Of a stretch of DNA of 64,000 bases, positions 17,327 through 26,210 are shown one piece after another. Location: contig CAMLLD010000029.1 in NCBI GenBank assembly GCA_946480785.1, positions 1 through 64,000 of the forward strand, read 5' to 3'. Source of the DNA: an uncultured Blastocatellia bacterium. Its GTDB lineage: Bacteria > Acidobacteriota > Blastocatellia > Pyrinomonadales > Pyrinomonadaceae. A program made the translations under genes and the position numbers. Position 1 is the stretch's first letter; every line of letters starts with the position of its first letter. The notes beneath the pieces are model-generated. The model worked only from the letters and a program-made list of their open reading frames with translations. It was not told where the DNA came from and made no database searches.

Positions 17327-19600
17327 TCACGGCGACGTGTCGTTCTTCGTGAGCAAGTTCTTGATCGTGTCGGCGCCGAAGCCGATCGTAAACACAGCGA
17401 TGATTCCGGGCAGGATGTCGAGTTTCATGAGCTGTTCGCGCGCGCCCGAAACGAGCGCAAACACAGCCAGGAACAAGGCCGCCACGAGTTTTACCAACTC
17501 TGTTCGCGCGCGGTCGCCGAACAACGGTTGCGGCCGGTTGGGAAAGACGGTAACGGGCTTTTCGAGCGTCAGCGGTTCCTTCGTGGCCGGATCCACCAAC
17601 ACGTCGCCATTGCCGTCGAGAAAAGTAGCCTTCACAGGATAGTCTCTTGCCGGCGGTGCCTTGAACCGGCCGTTCCGCTGCAGTTCGAAGTAATGAGAAA
17701 CACTCCAACCGGTTTCGCTCATCTGATCGCCAAAGGCCCACTGGCAGGTCCAGTCCTCGCGCGCCGCCGCTTTTTCGAGTGCATCACTCTGAAAACAGAC
17801 ACATAGCTCGAGCGGCGCCCGATGGTAGGCGCGCATGGGCTTCACCACTATCGACGCCAACCGCTTCACCAGCACCTCGCCCACTCGCTGCGAATACACG
17901 TCGTCTTTCATCTGGCGCATGAGCAGCCGCGCCGAACGCATCGCCGGCCAGCTTTGCAGTTGCAAATAATCGAGCAGCTTGCCGCGGTTTTGGTCCAACC
18001 GCTGCAACATCTGCTGGTCCTGCGTACCTTCGAACAGCAACACGTACTCCTTCATCAGCAGGAGCTTCTCCACTGCCAGATCGAGCTCCGCATATTGCGC
18101 GGGAACGATGGTCAGCGTGTTGGCCGGCACTCGCTGCACCGCTTTGTAAGGACCGGGCAAGGCGGTGTCGAGTTTCTGAAAGACCGGATCGTTGGCGAAG
18201 TTGGTTTTGATGTCACCGGCAACGTCGAGCACTCGTTTTGCCAATGCCTGACCAAACATTTCGTCAGGCTCGTTGAGCATGTCGCAGCGTTTCGTCGCCT
18301 CAGTGATCGCAGACTGCGCGGATTCAAGATCCTTGTCGGTGAGTTCGTTTTTCGCAAGGAGAACCTTTGCATCCTCGATCAGAGCCTCGATTGCCGCGAT
18401 CTGGCTCGGCGGTGGTCCAAGAGTCAACTTTTGCTGAAGCCGGTTGAGCGCCACGTCAATTTGCTGGGCCAGGGCGACGCGTGCTTCGAGCCTCGCTGTA
18501 CCTTCGTTACAACGCGCGGCGATGCCGGCAAAGTCAGGCGAGAACGTATTGCGCGACCGCAAAAGATCTTCCAAACGGTTTCGCTCTAGCCTGAGCAGCA
18601 CCTGCAATCTGGAGCCGACATTGGTCAGGTTCGCAGTGGTCCGAGCGAGATCGTCGAGCCGGTCGCGGATGTTCAGGCGTCGTAACCTGTTTGGTAGCGC
18701 CTGGCTCAACAGCAAAGAAGTCAGCCCACCGAGTATCAGCACCGCAACGATGCCGGCGTAGCCCAGGACTTGTTGCGAAGATGCGCTGAAATAGCTGAGA
18801 CTCGCTTTAACCGGAATGATCTTCCACGGCGAACTCTTATCGAAGCTCGCGGTAGAGTTCGGCAACACCGGATAGAGCAGCAGCGAGTTTCCTTCGGTGC
18901 TTTCGACTTTGAACAGATCCTGCAATCTCGTCAACGAGAACGGTACCGACGGCTTGCATTGAATGACCCCGACACCTTTCGCCGGCAACGTGATTTGATC
19001 GCCGCAAACGTCACTACCGCCGACGTTGAGACGCCAGATAAGGGGATACGCGACCGCGTCGTCGTTCTTGAGAGTTATTCGTGTGACCTCGCCACCGACG
19101 AGCGCGAGGTCGGCTTTGTTCGGATCTGGACCATCGAGCGTCACCGCGAACGGCAGATGAATAATCTTCAGCTTGCCGAAATCGTTGCCCTCAAACGCCA
19201 GATCGGCATCGAACGTACCCGCTTGCTTCACACCTGTGACGGTCGCGACAACGGTCGCAAGGTTCTTCGAATCCGTGGTCAACGGATAAACAGCCTGGCC
19301 CTCGCCGGCGCTCTGATCGCTTTTGAAAGTGAGTTGCGGCCGCGGCTCAGTGTCCGTGTTGACAACGCCCGTGAGCGCGCCGCCGGTCAGCGGCGCGGCG
19401 CTTCGAAGTCTGATCACGGTGCTGCCCGTGCCGGTGTTACGGTCGACAACAATTTCGGCGGGGCCAACGATCGTGGGCGCTGCGGGAGGCTTTGCCGGTG
19501 TCGTTGCGTTTTGGTCCTGGGCTAAAGCAATCGTGGCGGAAGAAGTTAACAACAGCGCGAAGAGCGCGACAGTCTTGAGCAATGGGAGCGGGGGTCTCAT
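17327..19600 (-). CDS. Large membrane-anchored protein of unknown function
   Basis: I do not recognise a family. The 757-aa product has a signal peptide (about 1-28). A beta-rich extracytoplasmic region (about 30-270) is followed by one transmembrane helix (about 276-300, LGYAGIVAVLILGGLTSLLL). A long helical cytoplasmic region (about 305-660) comes next, and the C-terminus has two hydrophobic segments (about 703-720 and 727-750, with FTIGFGADTIKNLL). The ATG at 19600 is preceded by GAGGTG. The GTG two codons upstream is less likely. It lies 52 nt before the first VWA gene, so the three genes probably form an operon for an envelope assembly. Confidence 0.75.
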   Translation of the reverse strand: MRPPLPLLKTVALFALLLTSSATIALAQDQNATTPAKPPAAPTIVGPAEIVVDRNTGTGSTVIRLRSAAPLTGGALTGVVNTDTEPRPQLTFKSDQSAGEGQAVYPLTTDSKNLATVVATVTGVKQAGTFDADLAFEGNDFGKLKIIHLPFAVTLDGPDPNKADLALVGGEVTRITLKNDDAVAYPLIWRLNVGGSDVCGDQITLPAKGVGVIQCKPSVPFSLTRLQDLFKVESTEGNSLLLYPVLPNSTASFDKSSPWKIIPVKASLSYFSASSQQVLGYAGIVAVLILGGLTSLLLSQALPNRLRRLNIRDRLDDLARTTANLTNVGSRLQVLLRLERNRLEDLLRSRNTFSPDFAGIAARCNEGTARLEARVALAQQIDVALNRLQQKLTLGPPPSQIAAIEALIEDAKVLLAKNELTDKDLESAQSAITEATKRCDMLNEPDEMFGQALAKRVLDVAGDIKTNFANDPVFQKLDTALPGPYKAVQRVPANTLTIVPAQYAELDLAVEKLLLMKEYVLLFEGTQDQQMLQRLDQNRGKLLDYLQLQSWPAMRSARLLMRQMKDDVYSQRVGEVLVKRLASIVVKPMRAYHRAPLELCVCFQSDALEKAAAREDWTCQWAFGDQMSETGWSVSHYFELQRNGRFKAPPARDYPVKATFLDGNGDVLVDPATKEPLTLEKPVTVFPNRPQPLFGDRARTELVKLVAALFLAVFALVSGAREQLMKLDILPGIIAVFTIGFGADTIKNLLTKNDTSP

Positions 19601-19681
19601 GAACACACCTCAAGGCGTACAAGTTTGAGAGATCGATTTGCGAGGTACCCGGCTTGAAAAGGCCCGACTAGTTTACACGAG

Positions 19682-20893
19682 TTACGGCTCGATCAGATCG
19701 AGCATTGAAGTCTCATCGTGCGCCGGTTTTTCCGCTGGTTGCGCCGGCGGCGCGCCGGCAAGATCCGAGATCTGCAACAGCAAGTTGTTCTGGTTGGTCG
19801 CGTAAGGCAGAGCGGCTTCGATGCTGACAAGACCGTCGCGGATGAACTTCTCAATCACCATATCGAACGTCTGCATCCCGTCCTGATCGCCCTGCTCCAT
19901 CGCGTCGATCAGCGACTTCCCTTCCGACTCGCCCTTCTCGATGTATTCGCGCGTGCGCATCGTGGCTTTCAAAATCTCGATCGCGGCGATACGACCTTTG
20001 CCGTCGCCGAGCGGAATCAACCGTTGCGAGACGATGAAACGAAACGACTGCGCGATACGCGTGCGAATCGCTTTTTCCTCGTTCTTCGGAAAGACGCCGA
20101 TGATGCGGTCGACGGTTTTTGAAGCGTCGATCGTGTGCAGCGTCGACAGGACCAGGTGGCCCGTTTCTGCCGCTTCGAGCGCGACTTCGATCGTCTCACG
20201 ATCGCGCATCTCGCCGACGAGGATCACTTTCGGTGCCTGGCGCAGTGCCGCGCGCAACGCCACGGCGAAACTCGGCGTGTCGGAATGCAGTTCACGCTGA
20301 TGAATGGTGGAGTTCTTGTGCGTGTGGAGAAACTCGATGGGGTCTTCGATCGTGACGATGTGGTAGTAATGCGTTTCGTTGATCAGATCGATGATGGCCG
20401 CGAGCGTCGAGCTCTTGCCGCTGCCGGTTGGACCAGTGACGAGAACGATGCCGTTCTTGATGCCGACAATCTCCTGTAGTTGTTCCGGCAGATTGAAATC
20501 GCTAAAACGCGGCGGACGCATGGGAATCACGCGCATCACGATCGCGTGCGTGCCGCGTTGTTTGAAGATATTGACGCGAAAACGCGCCTCGCCGGGCGCG
20601 CTGAATGACAAGTCAGCCGAGCCCGTCTTTTCCAAACTATCCACTGCGGTTTGCTGGTTGCCGATGATCAGCTTGGCCATGCCCGCGGTGTGGGCCGGAG
20701 TCAACTTCTCCAGACCCGGAATTTTTACGGGCACGAGTTTACCCGCCAATTCCACTTGCGGTGGTCTTCCCGGACTGAAGATCAGATCGCTGACTTTGTC
20801 GGACGCGCGCAGCATCTCCCGCAAAATCGCGACAAAGTTAGGTGGCGGTGGTGTGGGCGGTTGGCTGGTTACGTTTGGTCGTTCAGTACTCAT
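19682..20893 (-). CDS. pilT: Type IV pilus retraction ATPase PilT (or PilU)
   Basis: PilT is the hexameric cytoplasmic ATPase that depolymerises type IV pili for twitching motility. A proline-rich N-terminus is followed by the PAS-like domain (DLIFSPGRPPQVELAGKL). The RecA core contains Walker A GPTGSGKSST, the Asp box IEDPIEFLH, Walker B VGEMRD and the His box LSTLHT. The AIRT-like loop (AIRTRIAQ) is present as in PilT-type retraction motors. The 403-aa length is a little above the usual 340-380. No other pilus genes are in the window. Confidence 0.9.
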   Translation of the reverse strand: MSTERPNVTSQPPTPPPPNFVAILREMLRASDKVSDLIFSPGRPPQVELAGKLVPVKIPGLEKLTPAHTAGMAKLIIGNQQTAVDSLEKTGSADLSFSAPGEARFRVNIFKQRGTHAIVMRVIPMRPPRFSDFNLPEQLQEIVGIKNGIVLVTGPTGSGKSSTLAAIIDLINETHYYHIVTIEDPIEFLHTHKNSTIHQRELHSDTPSFAVALRAALRQAPKVILVGEMRDRETIEVALEAAETGHLVLSTLHTIDASKTVDRIIGVFPKNEEKAIRTRIAQSFRFIVSQRLIPLGDGKGRIAAIEILKATMRTREYIEKGESEGKSLIDAMEQGDQDGMQTFDMVIEKFIRDGLVSIEAALPYATNQNNLLLQISDLAGAPPAQPAEKPAHDETSMLDLIEP

Positions 20894-21050
20894 TTTGATT
20901 CAGGAACTTTTCTGTGTGGTCGCGCGTCAAAAGATTGCGTGGAGAACAAACTACTTGCAGCGCGCGTACATCAAAGTCGTCGTTAGCACAGCACGCGGTC
21001 GTTAACAAATTTGGACCGCACGCTGAATCTGAAGAAAGGCGCTTTCAAAC

Positions 21051-21308
21051 ATGGCAACGTACAGAGACCCTGTTACCTGCTTTGCACCACTGGAAGTAAT
21101 CGAGCGCCTGCTGGAAATTCGTGTTGAAGCGGGTTACACGCCTGCCGTATATCTTCTTTCCCCCGATGATTTGGCAGACTATCTCGATGCATATGGCTTC
21201 GATGTGTATGCTTTGTCGGAGGCCGAAGCTGAGTTTCACTTTGGCGATTATCGTGCACCACTGGCGCCGGGCGGAGATCATGCCCACTGCTCACTGACCG
21301 CACACTAG
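21051..21308 (+). CDS. Small hypothetical protein (85 aa)
   Basis: I do not recognise this acidic 85-aa protein. It has regular amphipathic stretches (PLEVIERLLEIRVEAG, LSPDDLADYLDAYGFDV) and no signal peptide or membrane segment. A weak GAAAGG lies upstream of the ATG. Its reality is supported by a perfect hairpin terminator starting 25 nt after the stop and oriented for this strand. It stands alone between two minus-strand blocks. Confidence 0.55.
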   Translation: MATYRDPVTCFAPLEVIERLLEIRVEAGYTPAVYLLSPDDLADYLDAYGFDVYALSEAEAEFHFGDYRAPLAPGGDHAHCSLTAH

Positions 21309-21333
21309 AATCACAAATCGTTCGTGAATTAGC

Positions 21334-21366
21334 AACGCGGGAGACAGCAATGCTCCCGCGTTTCTC
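21334..21366 (+). terminator. Intrinsic terminator after the 85-aa gene
   Basis: AACGCGGGAG (21334-21343) and CTCCCGCGTT (21353-21362) pair perfectly over a 9-nt loop and are followed by TCTCATTT on the plus strand. The hairpin separates the plus-strand small gene from the converging SpoIIE phosphatase gene and may serve both. Confidence 0.75.
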
Positions 21367-22663
21367 ATTTGAGCGCTTTGATAATGAAGAACGTAACGTC
21401 GTCATTCGAGCCGACGTTGGCAGTCCACTCGAGTATTTCCATTTGCAAACTCGCGATCATTTCGCGCGCGGGACGGTCGTAGGCTTTCTTCACGGCCTGC
21501 GCGAGGCGTTCGCGGCCAAACTCTTCGCCTGACGGGCTGTTCGCTTCCGTCGCGCCGTCAGTGTAAAGCACCAGCACATCGCCCGGTTCGAATTCGAGGT
21601 AATACTCGTGATAGCGCGTCTCGCGAAACATTCCCAACGGCTGTTCGCCTTTGTCGATGTAGCGTGAAGTGCCGGCTGCGTTCACGAGGAGCGGCGGGTT
21701 GTGGCCGGCGTTTGAATACGCGAGCGTTCCCTTTTGCGCGTCGAGAATTCCGTAGAACGCGGTCACAAACAGATTGCTCTCGATCGACTCCCACAGCAGG
21801 AAATTCACTTTCGCCATCGAGATGTGCGTCGCGTAGCCGATGTGCGTCGCGGCCCGGAGACTCGCGCGCAAAAACGCCATCAGAATCGCGGCCGGAACGC
21901 CTTTTCCCGACACGTCGGCAATCACGACGCCGATCTGATCGTCGTAGATGCGCACCCAGTCGTAGTAATCACCCGAGACTTCTTCGGTGGGAAAGTTGTA
22001 GGCGCTGATGTCGTAACCGACTAATTCCGGATCACGCGCCGGCAAGAGCTCCAACTGCACCTGGCGCGCGACTTCGAGTTGGCCCTCGAGCCGCTTCTTT
22101 TCGATCAACTGCTCGTGCAGCATCACCTTCTCGATGATGATGGCGACCTGCGACGCAAGCATCATCAACACGTCGAGATCGTCTGCCGAATACGCGTTGA
22201 ACTGGTCGCTTTCTAGATCGAAAACACCGATGACTTCATCGTTCGAGATGATCGGCGCCACCATCTCGGAACGCGTCGAATCGCGCGCGTTAACGTAAAC
22301 GGGATCCTTGCGCACGTCCGGCGAGATGATCGGCGTACCGCTCAGCGCGACGCTGCCGATGAATCCCTCGCCGAGTTTAAGGTGGAGATCGCGTAGCTCG
22401 TCGATGTCGTAACCGCGAACCGCTTCGGACTTGAACACGCACGGCTCTTCGCCTGCGGGGACCAAATCCTTGTCGCGGCACTGCACGACGAAGATGCCGG
22501 CGGCGTCGTAAGGAATCAGCGAGTCGAGGGTGTCCATCACCAGGTTGAGGACTTCCTGGAGATCCAAAGAGCGGCTGATTTTCTTGGTAATGTCGTGCAG
22601 CATGCGAAGCTTGTCGATCGTGGTCAGCTTCATCGTTGCTGCTTCTTTTAGTCGTTCACTCAT
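21365..22663 (-). CDS. GAF-domain PP2C/SpoIIE phosphatase (RsbU-like)
   Basis: The 432-aa protein has an N-terminal GAF sensor domain (about 15-180). A short coiled linker with EVARQVQLELLPARDPELVGYD follows, and then a SpoIIE-type PP2C phosphatase (about 215-430). Metal-binding acidic residues appear in SGDYYDW, the VIADVSGKGVPAAI stretch and YTDGATEA. Such proteins dephosphorylate anti-sigma-factor antagonists in partner-switching cascades. The start follows the ImmA-like gene by 8 nt, so it is the third gene of an operon. Confidence 0.9.
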   Translation of the reverse strand: MSERLKEAATMKLTTIDKLRMLHDITKKISRSLDLQEVLNLVMDTLDSLIPYDAAGIFVVQCRDKDLVPAGEEPCVFKSEAVRGYDIDELRDLHLKLGEGFIGSVALSGTPIISPDVRKDPVYVNARDSTRSEMVAPIISNDEVIGVFDLESDQFNAYSADDLDVLMMLASQVAIIIEKVMLHEQLIEKKRLEGQLEVARQVQLELLPARDPELVGYDISAYNFPTEEVSGDYYDWVRIYDDQIGVVIADVSGKGVPAAILMAFLRASLRAATHIGYATHISMAKVNFLLWESIESNLFVTAFYGILDAQKGTLAYSNAGHNPPLLVNAAGTSRYIDKGEQPLGMFRETRYHEYYLEFEPGDVLVLYTDGATEANSPSGEEFGRERLAQAVKKAYDRPAREMIASLQMEILEWTANVGSNDDVTFFIIKALK

Positions 22664-22671
22664 CCTGCGGG

Positions 22672-23268
22672 CTATTCTATCGCAACCTGCTTAAACTCAC
22701 GCCAAAGGTGAGTGACTTTCATTCGATACTCGACCAATTCCCGGCTGACGCGGAAGTGGGCCGCGATGTCGCGCGTCGCTTTTCCCTGCAACAACAGCCG
22801 CTTCAAAGCGGCGTAAGGCACGAGCGCGGCCGCGCCGACGCCGTACGCTTCTTCTTCGTCGGTTTGGCGATAATCACGATTCATCACCTTCCCTTTTTCG
22901 TCCTTTGTGACGACCGAGAGCCGGTTCGGTTGATGGGCCAGAAACACGTGGCAGATCTCTTCCATCAACGTCGCTTTCGTGCGGGCTGGCCCATGATTCG
23001 GATTCAGAATGACGAGCTTCATCCCGTCAGGCAGCGAACAAGCGCCTCCAGACCACGACTCGGACGCTGGTCCAAGCAGGTGTTCGCGCGCGCGTTCGCT
23101 CAAGCCCCTGAGCTGTTCGAACTCGACGACCATCAGGTTCGCATATTGGGCCAACTCGAAAGGATTGAGAGAGACGTCAGGTCTGACGCGAGCAAAATCG
23201 CGCAGGGCAATTGCTTTCAGTTCGAAGTTGCGCCACTTCTCGCCAGGAGGTAAAGGACCGAGGAACAC
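22672..23268 (-). CDS. ImmA/IrrE-family protein (metallopeptidase-like)
   Basis: The 198-aa protein carries the ImmA/IrrE region around TLMEEICHVFLAH. The usual HExxH zinc motif reads EEICH, so the first histidine is replaced by glutamate; proteolytic activity is therefore uncertain. Family members (ImmA, IrrE/PprI) cleave XRE-type repressors after a stress signal. The gene starts with GTG, 6 nt after the XRE regulator gene. That is the usual pairing, which supports the assignment and suggests the neighbour as its substrate or partner. Confidence 0.78.
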   Translation of the reverse strand: MFLGPLPPGEKWRNFELKAIALRDFARVRPDVSLNPFELAQYANLMVVEFEQLRGLSERAREHLLGPASESWSGGACSLPDGMKLVILNPNHGPARTKATLMEEICHVFLAHQPNRLSVVTKDEKGKVMNRDYRQTDEEEAYGVGAAALVPYAALKRLLLQGKATRDIAAHFRVSRELVEYRMKVTHLWREFKQVAIE

Positions 23269-23274
23269 TAAAGC

Positions 23275-23703
23275 TCAACGCCGCTTTTTCGCGGTCTTAT
23301 CAGAGTTACGACTGAACTGGGTGTAGGCCACGCGAAAGAGCTCCGAGAGCGCATCGGCCGTTTCCGGCGTGAGATTGCGGTCGGCGCGCAGGTGCGCTTC
23401 GACAATCTGAGGCACGGGTTCCTGCGGGTAATAAACGACAGGTTGCGACGAGTCGTCCTGTGCGGGTCGCGCGCTGAGAATGCGTTCGACCGGAACTTCG
23501 AGCCACGCGGTGAGCCGGGCGATGTTGTCGGCGTCAGGTTTTCCGGTGCCGTTCTCGATGCGAGAGAGAGTTGAGGCGGAGACTGAGGTTTTGTCGGCGA
23601 CATCGCGAAGGCTGAGGCCGAGTTCCTCGCGACGACGCTTAACGGCACGGCCTAGCTCTTCGGTGTTTACGAGCGCTTTGGCAGGTCGGTTGGTGCGTTT
23701 CAT
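23275..23703 (-). CDS. XRE-family helix-turn-helix regulator
   Basis: An HTH_3 domain (about residues 15-70) reads LGRAVKRRREELGLSLRDVADKTSVSASTLSRIENG, shown here only as its key span. The C-terminal half is variable and lysine-tailed. The ATG at 23703 (MKRTNRP) is preferred to one at 23739. With the ImmA-like gene it forms a regulator-protease pair like those of mobile elements and stress regulons, and the operon continues into a SpoIIE phosphatase. Confidence 0.88.
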   Translation of the reverse strand: MKRTNRPAKALVNTEELGRAVKRRREELGLSLRDVADKTSVSASTLSRIENGTGKPDADNIARLTAWLEVPVERILSARPAQDDSSQPVVYYPQEPVPQIVEAHLRADRNLTPETADALSELFRVAYTQFSRNSDKTAKKRR

Positions 23704-23773
23704 GCCCGCGAACGTATCACAGAGCGGTTTTAGAGGCAAGACTCTGTTTTACGTCTGAAACGAACCGGGGATC

Positions 23774-25471
23774 TTACTGCCGCGCGAGTTCACGCGCCTT
23801 TGGGACCACATCGACAGCTTTCGAGATCTGCGGATCGTCGGTCATGATGAACACGCGATCGCCCATCACACGCCCGTACGCCGCCGTCACGAGATCGAAA
23901 CGCAACTCCAGTTCGACAAACGGGCGATACCGATCGATCGCCGCCGCGTAAGTCTTGTACTTCGGATCGCTGTTAACGAAGTCACGAAAAGCACGAAACA
24001 TCGCATCCGTCACTTTCAACTCGTCCGGTTGCAGCTCGTGATTGAAGTCGATGCGCGCGATCTTGCTCGCCTCGAAACCTTTGATTCGACCGTTTACGAG
24101 CTCGCGGGCGAAAGCGAAGGTTGGACTTAATAAACGACGCTGCGTCAGGTTCGTAGTTCTCGCATCGACGTTTTCGTCCGGCGTGATGCCGCCGCCACCG
24201 TAAACCGCGCGGCCGGTATCGGTCTTACTTTCAGGACCAGCCGGTTTCGCCGGCTCGGTCGGCTTGTTCTGACTGATGCCCGCGCCGTGCGTGTAGTAAT
24301 CGTAAAAGCCGCCGTTGGAATAATCGCGCTGAATCAAGCGTCCCGACGGCGTATAATACTTCGCGGAGGTAAGCGTCAGTCCCGCACCGTATTCGAGTGG
24401 AATAATGCTCTGCACGAGACCTTTGCCGAAACTCGTCTGGCCGACAATCACCGCGCGATCGTGATCCTGCATCGCTCCGGCAACGATCTCCGACGCCGAG
24501 GCGGTGTTCTCGTTGATAAGCAGCACGAGCGGCGTCATATCCGGCGCGTTGTTGCGCGACTCATACTGATTATCGCGGTAACCGTTTCGTCCTTTTTGCG
24601 TCAGGATGATCTGGCCGTTGTGCAGAAAGACTTCGGCGACGTGAATCGCCTGATCGAGAAAGCCGCCCGGATTGTTTCGCAGATCGAGCACGAGGGACGT
24701 CATGCCCTGACGATGCAGGCGATCGAGCGCATCCAGCAACTCGTCGGTGGTCGTGTAGTTGAAGCCGCGCGTCATGTCAATGTAGCCAACGCCGGGCTTT
24801 AACATGTACGCGTCCGGAATCGAAGGCTGCGGGACTGCGTCGCGCACAATGTCCACCGTTTGCACGCGTTTGTCCGCCGCTCTTTCAAGAGTCAGGTGGA
24901 CGGTGGAATTGCGCGGACCGCGGATCTTATCGCGCACCTCGATCGAAGGCTTGCCGGACATCTTCACGCCATCGACTTCCAGGATCTTGTCGCCGTAGCG
25001 TAGTCCGGCTCGCCACGCCGGAGAGCCTTCAAAGGTGGCCGTGATGTAAGTGTCGGTCTGATCGCCGTAGGTGTAGTTCTGAATCGAAGCGCCGATGCCG
25101 TAGTACTCCGAGCGCTGGTCGGTCTTCAACTCCTCAAACTCGTCGCGATCGTAATAATTGGAGTGCGGATCCAAAGAACGCAGCATGCCGATGATCGACG
25201 ACTTGAAGACGTCGTTGTAGTTCAGCTTGCGCCCGTCGATGTATTGTTCCTGGACCAGCTTGAGCGCCTCCTCGAAATCGCGCTCCACCGGCGCGGTGAC
25301 CGCAGCCGCGTTGCGTGTGGGTCTGCGGCCCGGCAAACCGGAACCGGGAGTAGAGCCGGCGGAAGTGCTGCCGGATGGCGTTTGCTGCGCGCGTTGCGCA
25401 ATGGCGAAGCCGGGCAGGACGAGAGTAAAGCTAAGAACTATAAAGACAACGTGAGTAGAAATTCTTTTCAC
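23774..25471 (-). CDS. S41-family C-terminal processing peptidase (CtpA/Prc-like)
   Basis: The 565-aa exported protease has a signal peptide (KRISTHVVFIVLSFTLVLPGF). An N-terminal helical region is followed by a PDZ domain (GIGASIQ... then LRYGDKILEVDGV) and the S41 catalytic domain. The serine is the first Ser of the TASASE motif, and the lysine lies 25 residues later in SFGKG, matching the known Ser/Lys dyad spacing. Family members trim periplasmic proteins. The GTG at 25471 is preferred: AGAGG lies 7 nt upstream, and the alternative TTG at 25537 falls inside the promoter's -35 box. Confidence 0.92.
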   Translation of the reverse strand: MKRISTHVVFIVLSFTLVLPGFAIAQRAQQTPSGSTSAGSTPGSGLPGRRPTRNAAAVTAPVERDFEEALKLVQEQYIDGRKLNYNDVFKSSIIGMLRSLDPHSNYYDRDEFEELKTDQRSEYYGIGASIQNYTYGDQTDTYITATFEGSPAWRAGLRYGDKILEVDGVKMSGKPSIEVRDKIRGPRNSTVHLTLERAADKRVQTVDIVRDAVPQPSIPDAYMLKPGVGYIDMTRGFNYTTTDELLDALDRLHRQGMTSLVLDLRNNPGGFLDQAIHVAEVFLHNGQIILTQKGRNGYRDNQYESRNNAPDMTPLVLLINENTASASEIVAGAMQDHDRAVIVGQTSFGKGLVQSIIPLEYGAGLTLTSAKYYTPSGRLIQRDYSNGGFYDYYTHGAGISQNKPTEPAKPAGPESKTDTGRAVYGGGGITPDENVDARTTNLTQRRLLSPTFAFARELVNGRIKGFEASKIARIDFNHELQPDELKVTDAMFRAFRDFVNSDPKYKTYAAAIDRYRPFVELELRFDLVTAAYGRVMGDRVFIMTDDPQISKAVDVVPKARELARQ

Positions 25472-25508
25472 CGCAAGACCTCTTACGCTAATCGGAGTTC
25501 GGGTTTCG

Positions 25509-25537
25509 AATATAACGGATGCAGCATAGTCGGGCAA
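25509..25537 (-). promoter_or_regulatory. Promoter of the S41 peptidase gene
   Basis: On the minus strand, -35 TTGCCC (25532-25537) and -10 TATATT (25509-25514) are separated by 17 bp. The -10 lies about 38 nt ahead of the GTG start at 25471. It is back-to-back with the plus-strand promoter at 25552-25581. Confidence 0.6.
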
Positions 25538-25551
25538 GGTTGTGCTCTTGC

Positions 25552-25581
25552 TTGACGGTTGTTTCCAGCGCTCCGTAGAAT
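25552..25581 (+). promoter_or_regulatory. Promoter of the ribbon-helix-helix gene
   Basis: -35 TTGACG (25552-25557) and -10 TAGAAT (25576-25581) are separated by 18 bp. Transcription would start near 25588, giving a leader of about 65 nt with AAAGGAG ahead of the ATG at 25654. Confidence 0.6.
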
Positions 25582-25653
25582 GAACTTACACAGGAAGCCA
25601 AGCGTAAGACGGACACAGGTATTTCAGTAGTTACTAAAGGAGTCTTCAACGAA

Positions 25654-26082
25654 ATGAGCAGTCCGTACAGCAAAGAACCACCGCCTTCACCGGAGCGCAT
25701 CGACGACCTGATGCTCCGCGACGACGAGCCCGAGCTGCACGAAGATCAGGGTCGTACCGCTTCGTCAGTTCGCGACATCGCATCGCGCATTCCGGAATCG
25801 CTCAGCGCCATCGGCCGCGACATCAGCAGGACCATCGAGAAAGCGATCTCAGCGAAGGACGATTACGTGGTCGCGGTGAAGGTTACGCCGCAGGCACAGG
25901 AGAAGCTGGAGCAGTTGGTCCAGGCCGGGGTCTTTCGCAGCCGCGCTGAAGCGGCCGGTTTCCTGATCGAAGAAGGCATCCATGTGCAGGCGCCTCTCTT
26001 TGAACGCGTGAGACAGAAGCTCGCCGAGATCGAACGTCTGCGAGCGGAACTTCGCGGCTTAATCGCCGACAAGCCTGTTTAG
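25654..26082 (+). CDS. Hypothetical protein with ribbon-helix-helix-like C-terminal domain
   Basis: The 142-aa protein has a charged, probably disordered N-terminus (about 1-65). A ribbon-helix-helix-like segment follows (YVVAVKVTPQAQEKLEQLV, then FRSRAEAAGFLIEEGI). The last part is a C-terminal coiled helix (VRQKLAEIERLRAELRGL). Ribbon-helix-helix proteins usually bind DNA as dimers, as MetJ/Arc or antitoxins do, but no toxin is adjacent. The ATG has AAAGGAG upstream and a good promoter. The domain call rests on pattern only. Confidence 0.72.
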   Translation: MSSPYSKEPPPSPERIDDLMLRDDEPELHEDQGRTASSVRDIASRIPESLSAIGRDISRTIEKAISAKDDYVVAVKVTPQAQEKLEQLVQAGVFRSRAEAAGFLIEEGIHVQAPLFERVRQKLAEIERLRAELRGLIADKPV

Positions 26083-26146
26083 AGCGCGCGAATTAACTCG
26101 GTCGCGCGTCGTTAGGTTCGAACAACTAAAACAACCCCCCAAAGCA

Positions 26147-26190
26147 GTGCTTTACCGCGATCCTCTCATTTGGTAAAGCACGTCTTTGTT
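26147..26190 (+). terminator. Hairpin between the RHH gene and the M16 operon
   Basis: GTGCTTTACC (26147-26156) pairs perfectly with GGTAAAGCAC (26172-26181) over a 15-nt loop and is followed by a T-rich stretch (GTCTTTGTTT). It may terminate the RHH transcript. Its position only 30 nt before the M16 start also allows a regulatory role in the leader. Confidence 0.45.
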
Positions 26191-26210
26191 TCTGATAGAG
26201 AAAAAACAAC

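Noticed and set aside
18770..19525. 251-codon open frame on the plus strand
   Set aside because: It is opposite the 757-aa membrane protein, which has a signal peptide, membrane helices and a good ribosome site.
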